Below, in pieces: positions 24,741 to 32,859 of a stretch of 64,000 nucleotides of DNA. Numbering within the stretch: the stretch's first letter is position 1; each line of letters begins with the position of its first letter. The stretch lies in the NCBI RefSeq assembly GCF_018224015.1, contig NZ_JAGPOT010000021.1, forward strand, positions 1 to 64,000, read 5' to 3'. The position numbers were made by a program, and so were the translations under genes. This stretch comes from Pseudarthrobacter albicanus (GTDB lineage: Bacteria; Actinomycetota; Actinomycetes; Actinomycetales; Micrococcaceae). The notes under the pieces are model-generated. The model did no database searches, was not told the DNA's origin, and saw nothing but the letters and a program-made list of their open reading frames with translations.

Positions 24741-25469
24741 TCATTCAGTGCGGGCTGGTTGGATTATCTCGATGGCCGGGTCATGCCGCGCGTCGATCCC
24801 CGCAGCTTCGCCCTCCGCAGGAATATGCTCCGCAGGAAAGTGCCCAGCAGCGCCGCTCGCGGCGTCGGCCCGGCCTTCGTAAAGGCCATACTTGGCGATG
24901 TACTGCACCACGCCGTCGGGCACGAGATACCAGACAGGGTTTCCGGCCGCCACCCGGGCACGGCAGTCCGTCGATGAGATGGCCATGGCCGGGACCTCCA
25001 GCAGGCTGACGTCCTTCCGGCCCATGCCGTCCAGCACGTGGCCCGGCCTGGTCACGCCCACGAAGTGCGCCAGCGACCACAGCTCGTCGATGTCTTTCCA
25101 GGAAAGAATCTGGGCCATCGCGTCCGCGCCGGTGATGAAGAAGAGGTCGGCGTCCGGGCGCAGGGTGCGCAGGTCACGCAGCGTGTCGATCGTGTACGTG
25201 GGCCCCGGCCGGTCCACGTCTACCCTGCTGACGGTGAAGCGCGGGTTCGAGGCCGTCGCGATGACAGTCATGAGGTACCGGTGCTCGGCCTCGCTGACCT
25301 TCCTGCTTGACTTCTGCCAGGGCTGGCCGGTGGGCACGAACACCACTTCGTCCAGGCCGAACTTGGACGCGACCTCGCTGGCCGCGACAAGGTGGCCGTG
25401 GTGGATCGGATCGAAAGTTCCGCCCATCACGCCCAGGCGCAGGCGGCGCGTGGCGCCGCTCTGCTTCAT
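24741..25469 (-). CDS. nadD: Nicotinate-nucleotide adenylyltransferase
   Basis: NadD adenylates nicotinate mononucleotide in NAD synthesis. The nucleotidyltransferase signature [18 protein letters not shown] is at the N-terminus, with [30 protein letters not shown] and the [12 protein letters not shown] motif towards the end. The last 45 residues (after [10 protein letters not shown]) are an acidic, Ala-rich extension beyond the usual end. The ATG at 25469 lacks a clear ribosome binding site; reading further upstream overlaps the small membrane-protein gene. It is followed directly by the low-complexity gene and rsfS. Confidence 0.95.
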   Translation of the reverse strand: MKQSGATRRLRLGVMGGTFDPIHHGHLVAASEVASKFGLDEVVFVPTGQPWQKSSRKVSEAEHRYLMTVIATASNPRFTVSRVDVDRPGPTYTIDTLRDLRTLRPDADLFFITGADAMAQILSWKDIDELWSLAHFVGVTRPGHVLDGMGRKDVSLLEVPAMAISSTDCRARVAAGNPVWYLVPDGVVQYIAKYGLYEGRADAASGAAGHFPAEHIPAEGEAAGIDARHDPAIEIIQPARTE

Positions 25470-25482
25470 GGTGGCGGAAATA

Positions 25483-25722
25483 TTAGTGGCCCTGCCCGTG
25501 ATCGTGCTTGTTGGGGTGCTGGCGGTGCGGATCCGCATGCTCATCGGCGGCCTCGTGGCGCCTGCCCAGGTTTGAGTAGGACAGGGTGATGAACATCATG
25601 ACGAGCAGGACCGCGAACATCGAGGCGCCAATGACAAACGGCGGTGCAATCAGCGGTGCCAGTTCCTCATGCCCGGATTCGCCGGCGGCGGCGACGAATG
25701 TGGCGATCTGCTGCAACAGCAT
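25483..25722 (-). CDS. Small membrane protein, function unknown
   Basis: A 79-residue protein with one transmembrane helix (about 28-50, [21 protein letters not shown]). A short N-terminal part precedes it, and a His/Asp-rich C-terminal tail ([18 protein letters not shown]) follows. The tail could bind metal but nothing proves it. It lies between proA and nadD in the same direction, 13 bases from nadD, and recurs in this position in Micrococcaceae. No function is known. Confidence 0.8.
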   Translation of the reverse strand: MLLQQIATFVAAAGESGHEELAPLIAPPFVIGASMFAVLLVMMFITLSYSNLGRRHEAADEHADPHRQHPNKHDHGQGH

Positions 25723-25802
25723 GTTCTCCCCTAGTTGAGTTCAGGATGTGACGACGGCGGATGTCCCTGCCGTCCGTTCTTCCGTTCCATGTTACAGCGT
25801 TG

Positions 25803-27155
25803 CTAGCCCCTGATCTGGCCCTCGCCCTGCACAATCCACTTCGTGGTGGTCAGCTCGGTGAGTCCCATGGGCCCGCGGGCGTGCAGCTTCTGGGTGGAGA
25901 TCCCCACCTCGGCGCCGAGGCCCAGCTCGCCGCCGTCGGTGAACCGGGTGGAGGCGTTCACGATCACCGCGGCCGAATCGACCTCCGCGATGAAGCGCTC
26001 GGCGTTGGCGAGGTCGTTGGTCAGGATGGCCTCGGTGTGCCCGGTGGACCAGGTCCGGATGTGCTTGACGGCGTCATCCAGGCTGTCCACCATGGCCACG
26101 GCAAGGTCCAGGTCCATGTATTCCATGGCCCAGTCCTCCTCGGTGGCGGGCACGGAGTCGATCGACGCCGGGAGGGCGGCGCGGATCCGCTCGTCCGCGT
26201 GCAGCCTGACGCCGGCCGCGCGGAGGGCCGCGGCGACGGCGGGCAGCACGGTGGACGAGGAGTGCACGAGTAGCGTCTCCACCGCGTTGCACACGCTGGG
26301 CCGCTGGGTCTTGGCGTTGAGCAGGATGTCCACGGCCATTTCCTCGGTGGCGGAGGCGTCCAGGTAGATGTGCACGTTGCCTTCGCCGGTCTCGATGACC
26401 GGAACGGAGGCGTTGGTGACGACGGACTGGATCAGTTCGCGGCCGCCCCGGGGAATGAGGACGTCCACCCGGCCGCGGGCGCGCATGAGCGCGTTGGCAC
26501 CTTCGCGGCCGTACTGGTCCACGCTCTGGACGGCGTCGGCCGGCAGCCCTGCCGATTCCAGGGCGTCGCGGAGGATTGTGACGAGGGCGGCGTTGGTGGC
26601 TGCGGCAGCGGTGCCCCCGCGCAGGATCACGGCGTTGCCGCTCTTGAGGGCGAGCCCGGCGATATCCACGGTGACGTTCGGCCGGGCCTCGTAGATGGCC
26701 GCCACGACGCCCATCGGCACGTTGATCTGGCGCAGGCGCAGGCCGTTGGGCAGCGTCTGGCCGCGGACCACGTTGCCGACCGGATCGGGCAGGGTGGCCA
26801 GGTTTTCCATGGCGGCGGCCAGCGCATCGATCCGGCTGCCAGTGAGGGTCAGCCGGTCCAGCAGGGCCGCGCTGGTGCCGTTGGCCCGGCCGGCGGCGAC
26901 GTCCCTGGCGTTGGCGGCCAGGATCTGGCTCTTGCTCTCGAGCAGCGCGGCGCTGATGGCGCGCAGGCCGAGGTCCTTCCACGCACGGTTGGCGCGCGCC
27001 ATCCTGCGGGCGGCGTGGCGGGAGCGGTCGGCGATGGCGTGGACGGCCGTTTCAACCTCCGCCGGAGTGGAGATGTTCCCCTGCTCCGCCGCGGGAGGAA
27101 GCTGCGTAGAATCGTCGGAATTGCCAGCGGCCTGGTGAACTATTGCCTCAGTCAT
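25803..27155 (-). CDS. proA: Glutamate-5-semialdehyde dehydrogenase (gamma-glutamyl phosphate reductase)
   Basis: ProA reduces gamma-glutamyl phosphate to the semialdehyde, the second step of proline synthesis. The 450-residue product has PMGVVAAIYEARPNVTVDIAG, the catalytic cysteine in KTQRPSVCNAVETLLVH (about residue 285), EEDWAMEYMDLDLAVAMV and NASTRFTDGGELGLGAEVGIS. The first 30 residues are a non-conserved extension. TAGACT lies six bases before the ATG, which suggests an internal leaderless promoter in the 26-base gap after proB. Confidence 0.97.
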   Translation of the reverse strand: MTEAIVHQAAGNSDDSTQLPPAAEQGNISTPAEVETAVHAIADRSRHAARRMARANRAWKDLGLRAISAALLESKSQILAANARDVAAGRANGTSAALLDRLTLTGSRIDALAAAMENLATLPDPVGNVVRGQTLPNGLRLRQINVPMGVVAAIYEARPNVTVDIAGLALKSGNAVILRGGTAAAATNAALVTILRDALESAGLPADAVQSVDQYGREGANALMRARGRVDVLIPRGGRELIQSVVTNASVPVIETGEGNVHIYLDASATEEMAVDILLNAKTQRPSVCNAVETLLVHSSSTVLPAVAAALRAAGVRLHADERIRAALPASIDSVPATEEDWAMEYMDLDLAVAMVDSLDDAVKHIRTWSTGHTEAILTNDLANAERFIAEVDSAAVIVNASTRFTDGGELGLGAEVGISTQKLHARGPMGLTELTTTKWIVQGEGQIRG

Positions 27156-27181
27156 CCTTCAAGTCTAGGCGAGTGGACCGC

Positions 27182-28333
27182 TCAGACCAGCACCAGGTCG
27201 TCCACATGAACAACCTCACGGTCGAACCCACGGCCCAGGGACTCGCCGAGTTCCACGGTGGAGCGGCCCAGCATCTGCGGCAGTTCCGCGGCGGAATAGT
27301 TGACCAGCCCGCGGGCGATCACCGTGCCGTCACCGGACACCATCTCCACGGCGTCACCGGCTTCAAAGGTTCCCTCCACTGATGATATTCCGGCGGGGAG
27401 CAGCGAGGTGTGATTGTCCCGCACTGCCCGCACGGCGCCGTCGTCGAGGAAGAGCCGGCCCTGGACGTGCGCCAGGTGGGCGAGCCACATCATCCGTACG
27501 GATTTGCGGCCGCCGTTGACGGTGAACCAGGTCCCCACGTCCTCACCCGCCAGGGCGGCTGCGGCGTTGGCTGTTGAGGTGACCAGGGCCGGGATGCCGG
27601 AATCGGCAGCCATGGTGGCCGCCTCGACCTTGGTCTGCATCCCGCCGGTGCCCACGCCTGCCTTGCCCGGCTTGCCGATGGACACGCCCTCGAGATCCTC
27701 GGGGCCATCCACCTGCGGAATGCGCTTGGCGCCCTTGGCTGGCGGGCCGTCGTACAGCGAGTCGACATCCGAGAGCAGCACCAGGGCGTCGGCCCGGACC
27801 AGATGCGCCACGAGGGCTGAGAGTCTGTCGTTGTCGCCGAAGCGGATCTTGTGCGTGGCCACAGTGTCGTTCTCATTGACCACCGGCACGACGCCGAGGT
27901 TGAGCAGCCGGTTCAGGGCACGGAATGCGTTCGCATGGTGGCTGCGCCGCATCAGGTCATCAGCGGTCAGCAGAACCTGGCTGACGGTGACGCCGTGGGC
28001 CCCGAACGCCTGGGTGTAGCGGGCCATGAGCAGTCCCTGCCCCACACTGGCGGCGGCCTGCTGGGTGGCGAGGTCACGCGGCCGCTTCATCAGGCCCAGG
28101 GGGGCCAGCCCTGCCGAGATGGCTCCCGAGGACACGAGGATGATCTCCGTGCCGGCGATCGCCTTCGCCGCCAGGGCATCCGAAAGCCCGGTGAGGGCCT
28201 CTTCCGAAATCCCGCCCTTGATGCTGGTGAGCGATGACGATCCGACCTTGACCACAATCCGGCGGGCCCGGGCGAGCACCCTGCGATCGTCGATCTTCGG
28301 TTCCTCGATGAATATTGCGGAATTTTCAGTCAC
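27182..28333 (-). CDS. proB: Glutamate 5-kinase
   Basis: ProB phosphorylates glutamate in the first, feedback-regulated step of proline synthesis. The 383-residue protein has RRIVVKVGSSSLTS near the start, IILVSSGAISAG, VNENDTVA and KVEAATMAADSGIP. It ends in a PUA domain (GRLFLDDGAVRAVRDNHTSLLPAGI, DAVEMVSGDGTVIARGL). The GTG at 28333 gives MTENSAIFIEEPKIDDRR and follows GAGGAG at about 13 bases; an ATG at 28354 overlapping the obgE stop is the alternative. It follows obgE directly. Confidence 0.96.
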   Translation of the reverse strand: MTENSAIFIEEPKIDDRRVLARARRIVVKVGSSSLTSIKGGISEEALTGLSDALAAKAIAGTEIILVSSGAISAGLAPLGLMKRPRDLATQQAAASVGQGLLMARYTQAFGAHGVTVSQVLLTADDLMRRSHHANAFRALNRLLNLGVVPVVNENDTVATHKIRFGDNDRLSALVAHLVRADALVLLSDVDSLYDGPPAKGAKRIPQVDGPEDLEGVSIGKPGKAGVGTGGMQTKVEAATMAADSGIPALVTSTANAAAALAGEDVGTWFTVNGGRKSVRMMWLAHLAHVQGRLFLDDGAVRAVRDNHTSLLPAGISSVEGTFEAGDAVEMVSGDGTVIARGLVNYSAAELPQMLGRSTVELGESLGRGFDREVVHVDDLVLV

Positions 28334-28343
28334 TTCTGCGGTC

Positions 28344-29933
28344 TCACTCCTCATCGTCGGCGGCCAGTCCACTCTCCTTGAGCGGCTTGGCGGCCCGGCG
28401 TCCGCTGACGGATTCGGTCCAGATGCCGGCCTTGCGTTCGGCTTCGAGCTCCGCGCGGGCGGCGGCCTTGGCCTCGCGGCGCTCGACCTGCTCGTCGCGC
28501 TTCTGCCCGCGGGTGGGGCGGTCGCCGATATCGGCGAAGCGGACGTCGGTGCCGCGCGGGGCGGCCAGCAGCTCGGCGCCGGCCATCATGGTCGGCTCCC
28601 AGTCGAAGACGACGCCGTCGTCCTCGCCGATCACGACCATGTCGCCCGGCGTGGCGCCCTTCTTGAACAGTTCGTTTTCGACGCCGAGCTTGGCGAGGCG
28701 GTCCGCGAGGTAGCCGATCGCTTCCTCGTTGGTGAAGTCGGTCTGCTTGACCCAGCGCACCGGCTTGTCACCGATGACGCGGAACAGCGGCTCCAGGTTC
28801 TTCTCTTCGCGGCGGATCAGGAAGCCGGATTCGTTGACGGCGCGGGGCTTCAGCACCGGCGCGTGCACCTTGGGCGGTGCGGCGGCGACGGCGTCGCGGG
28901 CTGCCTTGACGATCTCACCCATGGCGAAGCCGAGCTGGCGGAGGCCTTCGTGGCTCGTGGCGGAGACTTCAAAGACCTTGTAGCCGCGGGATTCCAGTTC
29001 CGGGCGGACGAACCCGGCCATGTCCTTGCCGTCCGGCAGGTCCACCTTGTTCAGGGCGACCAGTCGGGGGCGGTGGTTCAGCGGCACGACTTCGCCGTCG
29101 GTTCCGCTGTAGCTCATGTCCACCGCGTACTTCTCAAGCTCGGCCTCGATGATGGCCAGGTCGGAGAGCGGGTCACGGTCCGATTCGAGCGTGCCGCAGT
29201 CCAGGACGTGCACCAGGGCGGCGCAGCGCTCGACGTGGCGCAGGAAGTGGTGGCCGAGGCCCTTGCCCTCGCTGGCGCCCTCGATCAGGCCCGGGACGTC
29301 GGCGATGGTGAAGCGTACTTCGCCGGCCTGGACGACGCCCAGGTTCGGGATCAGCGTGGTGAACGGGTAGTCCGCGATCTTGGGGCGCGCGGCGGACATC
29401 GCGGCGATGAGGCTGGACTTGCCGGCCGAGGGGAATCCCACGAGGGCGATGTCCGCGATGGACTTCAATTCCAGCACGATGTCGCTGGAGTCGCCTTCGA
29501 TGCCGAGCAGGGCGAAGCCGGGGGCGCGGCGCTTCTGCGAGGACAGCGAGGCGTTGCCGAGGCCGCCGATGCCGCCGGCTGCGGCAATGAATTCCGTGCC
29601 TTCGCCCACGAGGTCGGCCAGGACCTGCCCGTCCTTGGACTTGACCACGGTGCCCTCGGGGACCGGAAGGATCAGGGTTTCGCCGCTCTTGCCGCCGCGC
29701 CAGTCGCCCATGCCGGGGCCGCCGTTGGTGGCGTGGCGGTGCGGGGCATGGTGGTAGTCGAGCAGGGTGGTGGTCTGCGGGTCGACCCGCAGGATGACGT
29801 CGCCGCCGTTGCCGCCGTTGCCGCCGTCGGGTCCGCCGAGGGGCTTGAACTTCTCCCGGTGGACGGAGACACAGCCGTGGCCGCCGGTACCGCCGGATAC
29901 GTGCAGTACTACCCGGTCTACAAAGCTCGCCAC
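28344..29933 (-). CDS. obgE: GTPase Obg
   Basis: Obg is an essential GTPase involved in large ribosomal subunit assembly and stress control. The 529-residue protein has the glycine-rich OBG domain ([31 protein letters not shown]). The G domain follows with [34 protein letters not shown] and [10 protein letters not shown], then the C-terminal OCT domain ([22 protein letters not shown]) and a basic/acidic tail. The GTG at 29933 has GAGGAG six bases upstream. It sits between rpmA and proB, its usual place. Confidence 0.97.
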   Translation of the reverse strand: MASFVDRVVLHVSGGTGGHGCVSVHREKFKPLGGPDGGNGGNGGDVILRVDPQTTTLLDYHHAPHRHATNGGPGMGDWRGGKSGETLILPVPEGTVVKSKDGQVLADLVGEGTEFIAAAGGIGGLGNASLSSQKRRAPGFALLGIEGDSSDIVLELKSIADIALVGFPSAGKSSLIAAMSAARPKIADYPFTTLIPNLGVVQAGEVRFTIADVPGLIEGASEGKGLGHHFLRHVERCAALVHVLDCGTLESDRDPLSDLAIIEAELEKYAVDMSYSGTDGEVVPLNHRPRLVALNKVDLPDGKDMAGFVRPELESRGYKVFEVSATSHEGLRQLGFAMGEIVKAARDAVAAAPPKVHAPVLKPRAVNESGFLIRREEKNLEPLFRVIGDKPVRWVKQTDFTNEEAIGYLADRLAKLGVENELFKKGATPGDMVVIGEDDGVVFDWEPTMMAGAELLAAPRGTDVRFADIGDRPTRGQKRDEQVERREAKAAARAELEAERKAGIWTESVSGRRAAKPLKESGLAADDEE

Positions 29934-30050
29934 GTGGATCTCCTCAGTGCTGTTCCTCAGGTCCACAAAGGGGCCCAAGATGATTGTAATGCGGTTAAAA
30001 CACCGGTGGAGCGGACCTAATGGCCCGCCCCACCGATTCAGAACTTGGTA

Positions 30051-30314
30051 TTACTCTGCAGCTGCAGCAGCCACGATGTTCACAACGCGACGACCACGGC
30101 GGGTGCCGAACTCGACGGCCCCGGGGGCCAGGGCGAACAGGGTGTCGTCCCCGCCGCGGCCGACGCCGGCGCCCGGGTGGAAGTGCGTGCCGCGCTGGCG
30201 GACGATGATCTCGCCGGCGGAAACTACCTGGCCGCCGAAGCGCTTGACGCCGAGGTACTGGGCGTTGGAGTCACGACCGTTGCGAGTGGAACTCGCGCCT
30301 TTTTTATGTGCCAT
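30051..30314 (-). CDS. rpmA: 50S ribosomal protein L27
   Basis: The 87-residue protein begins [20 protein letters not shown] and contains [20 protein letters not shown] and [17 protein letters not shown], all diagnostic of bL27. It needs no N-terminal processing because it starts directly at AHKKG, as is usual outside Firmicutes. It is transcribed after rplU and before obgE. Confidence 0.98.
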   Translation of the reverse strand: MAHKKGASSTRNGRDSNAQYLGVKRFGGQVVSAGEIIVRQRGTHFHPGAGVGRGGDDTLFALAPGAVEFGTRRGRRVVNIVAAAAAE

Positions 30315-30375
30315 TTGAAATGCCTGCCTTAAAAATTCTGGGGAATCTGCGGAAAACCTGAACAGTAACGGTTAG

Positions 30376-30684
30376 TTACTTGATACCGGTGATCTTGACC
30401 TTGGTCAATTCCTGACGGTGACCCTGGCGCTTCTTGTAGCCGGTCTTGTTCTTGAACTTCTGGATGACGATCTTCGGACCACGGAGGTCTTCGAGGATCT
30501 CAGCCGTAACCGTTACCTTGGCCAGGTCCGCGGCAGCGGACGTGACCTTGTCACCGTCTACCAGGAGCAGTGCAGGCAGCTCAAAGGTGCTGCCGGCTCC
30601 ACCGGGGACGCGGTTCAGGGTAACGAAGTCTCCAACGGAAACCTTCTCTTGCCGGCCGCCTGCGCGGACAATCGCGTACACCAC
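30376..30684 (-). CDS. rplU: 50S ribosomal protein L21
   Basis: The protein is 102 residues when started at the GTG at 30684 ([20 protein letters not shown]), the usual bL21 start; a GTG four codons upstream is less likely. The C-terminal signature [20 protein letters not shown] is present. It is the first gene of the rplU-rpmA-obgE-proB-proA run. Confidence 0.97.
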   Translation of the reverse strand: MVYAIVRAGGRQEKVSVGDFVTLNRVPGGAGSTFELPALLLVDGDKVTSAAADLAKVTVTAEILEDLRGPKIVIQKFKNKTGYKKRQGHRQELTKVKITGIK

Positions 30685-31054
30685 TGTGGAACTCACTTCT
30701 CTCGACGTTTATTACTAGATTTGCGTGCGGAACCTGGGGCCAAATTGTTTGGACCGGCTCACGCTGTGCCTCTACGCCGGTGGATTCCCCGGGGGAACCC
30801 ATGAGCTATTCCGTGGACAATACCGACGCGAATTCACTGATTGGAATACCGCGGGGACTGCCCTTGAGGTCATAACCCAAGTGTTGGCGTAAGCACCGAA
30901 GATCCAGACTACGCTAATTTTGCCTTCGGCCGCAAATGAGGCTGGTTCCGGTGGATGGTTCGTGCTGGGCGCCACTGGCCTTGGCCAGGGGGTTGCCGAT
31001 AGAACCTCCGGAACCGTGCCCGACCATCGTACAGGCTCCCCGGTCCCCGCCGGG
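30685..31054 (-). promoter_or_regulatory. Promoter and long leader of rplU-rpmA
   Basis: No gene is visible in this 370-bp interval. A possible sigma-A promoter reads TTGCGG (30935-30930), an 18-base spacer and TAGTCT (30911-30906) on the minus strand. That would give a 5' leader of about 210 bases. It contains a GGTTCCC/GGGAATCC-type hairpin near 30784-30802. Long leaders before rplU are known in other phyla for autogenous control; whether this one works that way is untested. Confidence 0.45.
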
Positions 31055-32665
31055 TCAGGCGTGCAGCCGCGGCGCGTCGAAGAAATCGACCTCGTAGCGC
31101 GATGACTGCCGGAAGGCCAGTGCCATGGCCTGCCGTTCGCTGTCCGGGGCCCGCCGCGCCGCCGCATCGGTGTAGGCGACCGCCTGCCGGGTCGCGGCGG
31201 CAAACTCCTCGTCCGCGTAGGTGCGCAGCCAGGCCGCGTAGGGGTGCCCTGCCGGGGCTCCCGCGGCGAGGAACTCCCCGTGCAGCGTGGCACCGACCTC
31301 GGCGTAGAGCCAGAAGCACGGCAGGACCGCGGCCACCAGCACCCCGTAGCTGCCGGAGACCGAGGCGGCCAGCAGATGGTCCACGTAGGACTTGGTGACG
31401 GGGCCCAGTTCCTGGCCGGCGGGGCGGGTGGCCAGCCACGTGCGGTGCAGCTCCGATTCGACTTCGAGGCAGTTCTGCGCGCCGCGGGCCCAGAAGAGCT
31501 GTTCGGCTTCCGACGGCGCGAGGGCCGACGCCCGGGCCAGCACCCGGGAGTAGCCGTTGAGATAGATGGCGTCCTGCGCGAGGTAGTAGGCGAAGTCCTT
31601 TTCCGGCAGGGTGCCCCCTGCCAGGCCGCGGATGAACGCGAGGCCGTAGATCGCCTCGAGGTCCGCCGCAGCCCCTTCCCAGACCGCCATGGCAAACTCG
31701 CCTTCCGCCGGGGCCGGGGTGCCGGGGTGCAGCCCGGCCGGGCCGGGATGGGGCAGGTGGTGGAAGTGATGGACGGGGCCGTTGCCGGATCCGACGTCGA
31801 GGCTCCCCGACTCCCGCAGCGCCCCCTGCAGCCACGGCTTGACCTCCCGGAGGGCGGCCTCCCAGTCCCCCACCCGGGCCTGCACGGTGGCCATCGCGGA
31901 GGACAGGGAGCATCCGGTGCCGTGGCTGTTGCGGGTCGGAATGCGCTCCCCGGGCACCACCACGGTCTCCCGGCCCAGCAGTCCGCCCGTGTTGACGAGC
32001 GCGTCGGGACAGCCGCCGGCGTCGGCCCCGCCGTCGTTGTCGCCGTCGTTGAGGGCGTCGGCGTCGTTGAGGTGGCCGCCCTTCACCAGCACCGTGGTAC
32101 CCGCCAGCGCGGCGAGCCGTTTGCCCTGCGCCAAGGCCTCCGCCCAGTCCGCGGCGACGGGCTCCCGGAGCAGGATCGCCAGTTCGGCGAGGTTGGGGGT
32201 GATCAGGTCCGCCAGCGGCAGCAGGGTGTGCAGGGCCGTCTCGGCGGACTCCCGCAGGAGCCGGTCCCCGCTCGTGGCCACCATCACCGGATCAAGCACC
32301 ACGACGCCGGGGCGCACCTTCTCGAGCCAGCTGCGGACGGCGTCGATCACGGCCGCGTCCCCCAGCATGCCGATCTTGACGGCGTCGATGGCGATGTCGT
32401 CGCTGACCGCCTCCAGCTGCGCGGTGAGGAATTCCGCCGGGGGGACGTGCACCGCCCGGACGCCCCGGGTGTTCTGCGCGGTCAGGGCGGTGATGGCCGC
32501 CATGCCGTAGCCGCCGTTCGCGGCGATGCTTTTCAGGTCGGCCTGGATCCCGGCCCCGCCGGAGGGATCGGAGCCGGCAATGGCCAGCACGCGGGGAATC
32601 CGGGGCGGCGCGGACGTGCGCGGCCGGTACGGCAGAAATTCAGACTGAAGACTTGGTGAGGACAA
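31055..32665 (-). CDS. ThiD-TenA fusion: HMP(-P) kinase with a C-terminal TenA/thiaminase II domain
   Basis: A 536-residue bifunctional thiamin enzyme. The N-terminal ThiD part has VLAIAGSDPSGGAGIQADLKSI, MLGDAAVIDAV, VVLDPVMVATSGDRLL and the ATP-site SHGTGCSLSSAMA near 250. After a Pro/His linker (about 305-325) comes TenA: FIRGLAGGTLPEKDFAYYLAQDAIYL, a catalytic cysteine in VAAVLPCFWLYAEVG, and YADEEFAAATRQAV. ThiD phosphorylates the pyrimidine precursor and TenA salvages it from degraded thiamin. The TTG at 32665 has AAGGGA 8 bases upstream; an ATG at 32674 has none. A TPP riboswitch precedes it. Confidence 0.93.
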   Translation of the reverse strand: MSSPSLQSEFLPYRPRTSAPPRIPRVLAIAGSDPSGGAGIQADLKSIAANGGYGMAAITALTAQNTRGVRAVHVPPAEFLTAQLEAVSDDIAIDAVKIGMLGDAAVIDAVRSWLEKVRPGVVVLDPVMVATSGDRLLRESAETALHTLLPLADLITPNLAELAILLREPVAADWAEALAQGKRLAALAGTTVLVKGGHLNDADALNDGDNDGGADAGGCPDALVNTGGLLGRETVVVPGERIPTRNSHGTGCSLSSAMATVQARVGDWEAALREVKPWLQGALRESGSLDVGSGNGPVHHFHHLPHPGPAGLHPGTPAPAEGEFAMAVWEGAAADLEAIYGLAFIRGLAGGTLPEKDFAYYLAQDAIYLNGYSRVLARASALAPSEAEQLFWARGAQNCLEVESELHRTWLATRPAGQELGPVTKSYVDHLLAASVSGSYGVLVAAVLPCFWLYAEVGATLHGEFLAAGAPAGHPYAAWLRTYADEEFAAATRQAVAYTDAAARRAPDSERQAMALAFRQSSRYEVDFFDAPRLHA

Positions 32666-32670
32666 GACGG

Positions 32671-32753
32671 ACATCCCTTCGCCGGTGCTAACCGGACAGG
32701 TTCAACGGGTCTGGATCTCAGCCGGCCCGATGCGCGGCACCCCGTGTCAGTCC
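32671..32753 (-). promoter_or_regulatory. TPP (thiamin pyrophosphate) riboswitch
   Basis: On the minus strand the THI element is unmistakable. The 5' part reads ACACGGGGTGCC (32747-32736), followed by GGCTGAGAT and ACCCGTTGAACCTG. It ends CCGGTTAGCACCGGCGAAGGGA, written here as CCGGTTAGCACCGG plus CGAAGGGA. The last segment contains the apparent ribosome binding site AAGGGA of the ThiD-TenA gene. Ligand binding would therefore mask translation start directly, the usual mode in high-GC actinobacteria. Confidence 0.95.
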
Positions 32754-32785
32754 CCCAGCCTAGCCGCATCCCTTAACGACCGCAC

Positions 32786-32835
32786 GGGTGCGGCCCGGGA
32801 GCGGCGTATTGCTACGCCGCTCCCGGGCCGCACCC
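32786..32835 (-). terminator. 23-bp perfect hairpin after the RNase E gene
   Basis: A perfect 23-bp inverted repeat (arms at 32786-32808 and 32813-32835, starting GGGTGCGGCCCGGGAGCGG) with a 4-base loop begins 24 bases beyond the rne stop. No uridine run follows. It separates rne from the TPP leader and is probably the rne terminator. Confidence 0.75.
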
Positions 32836-32859
32836 GCGGTTCAGGCAGTTGCTGGAGGC

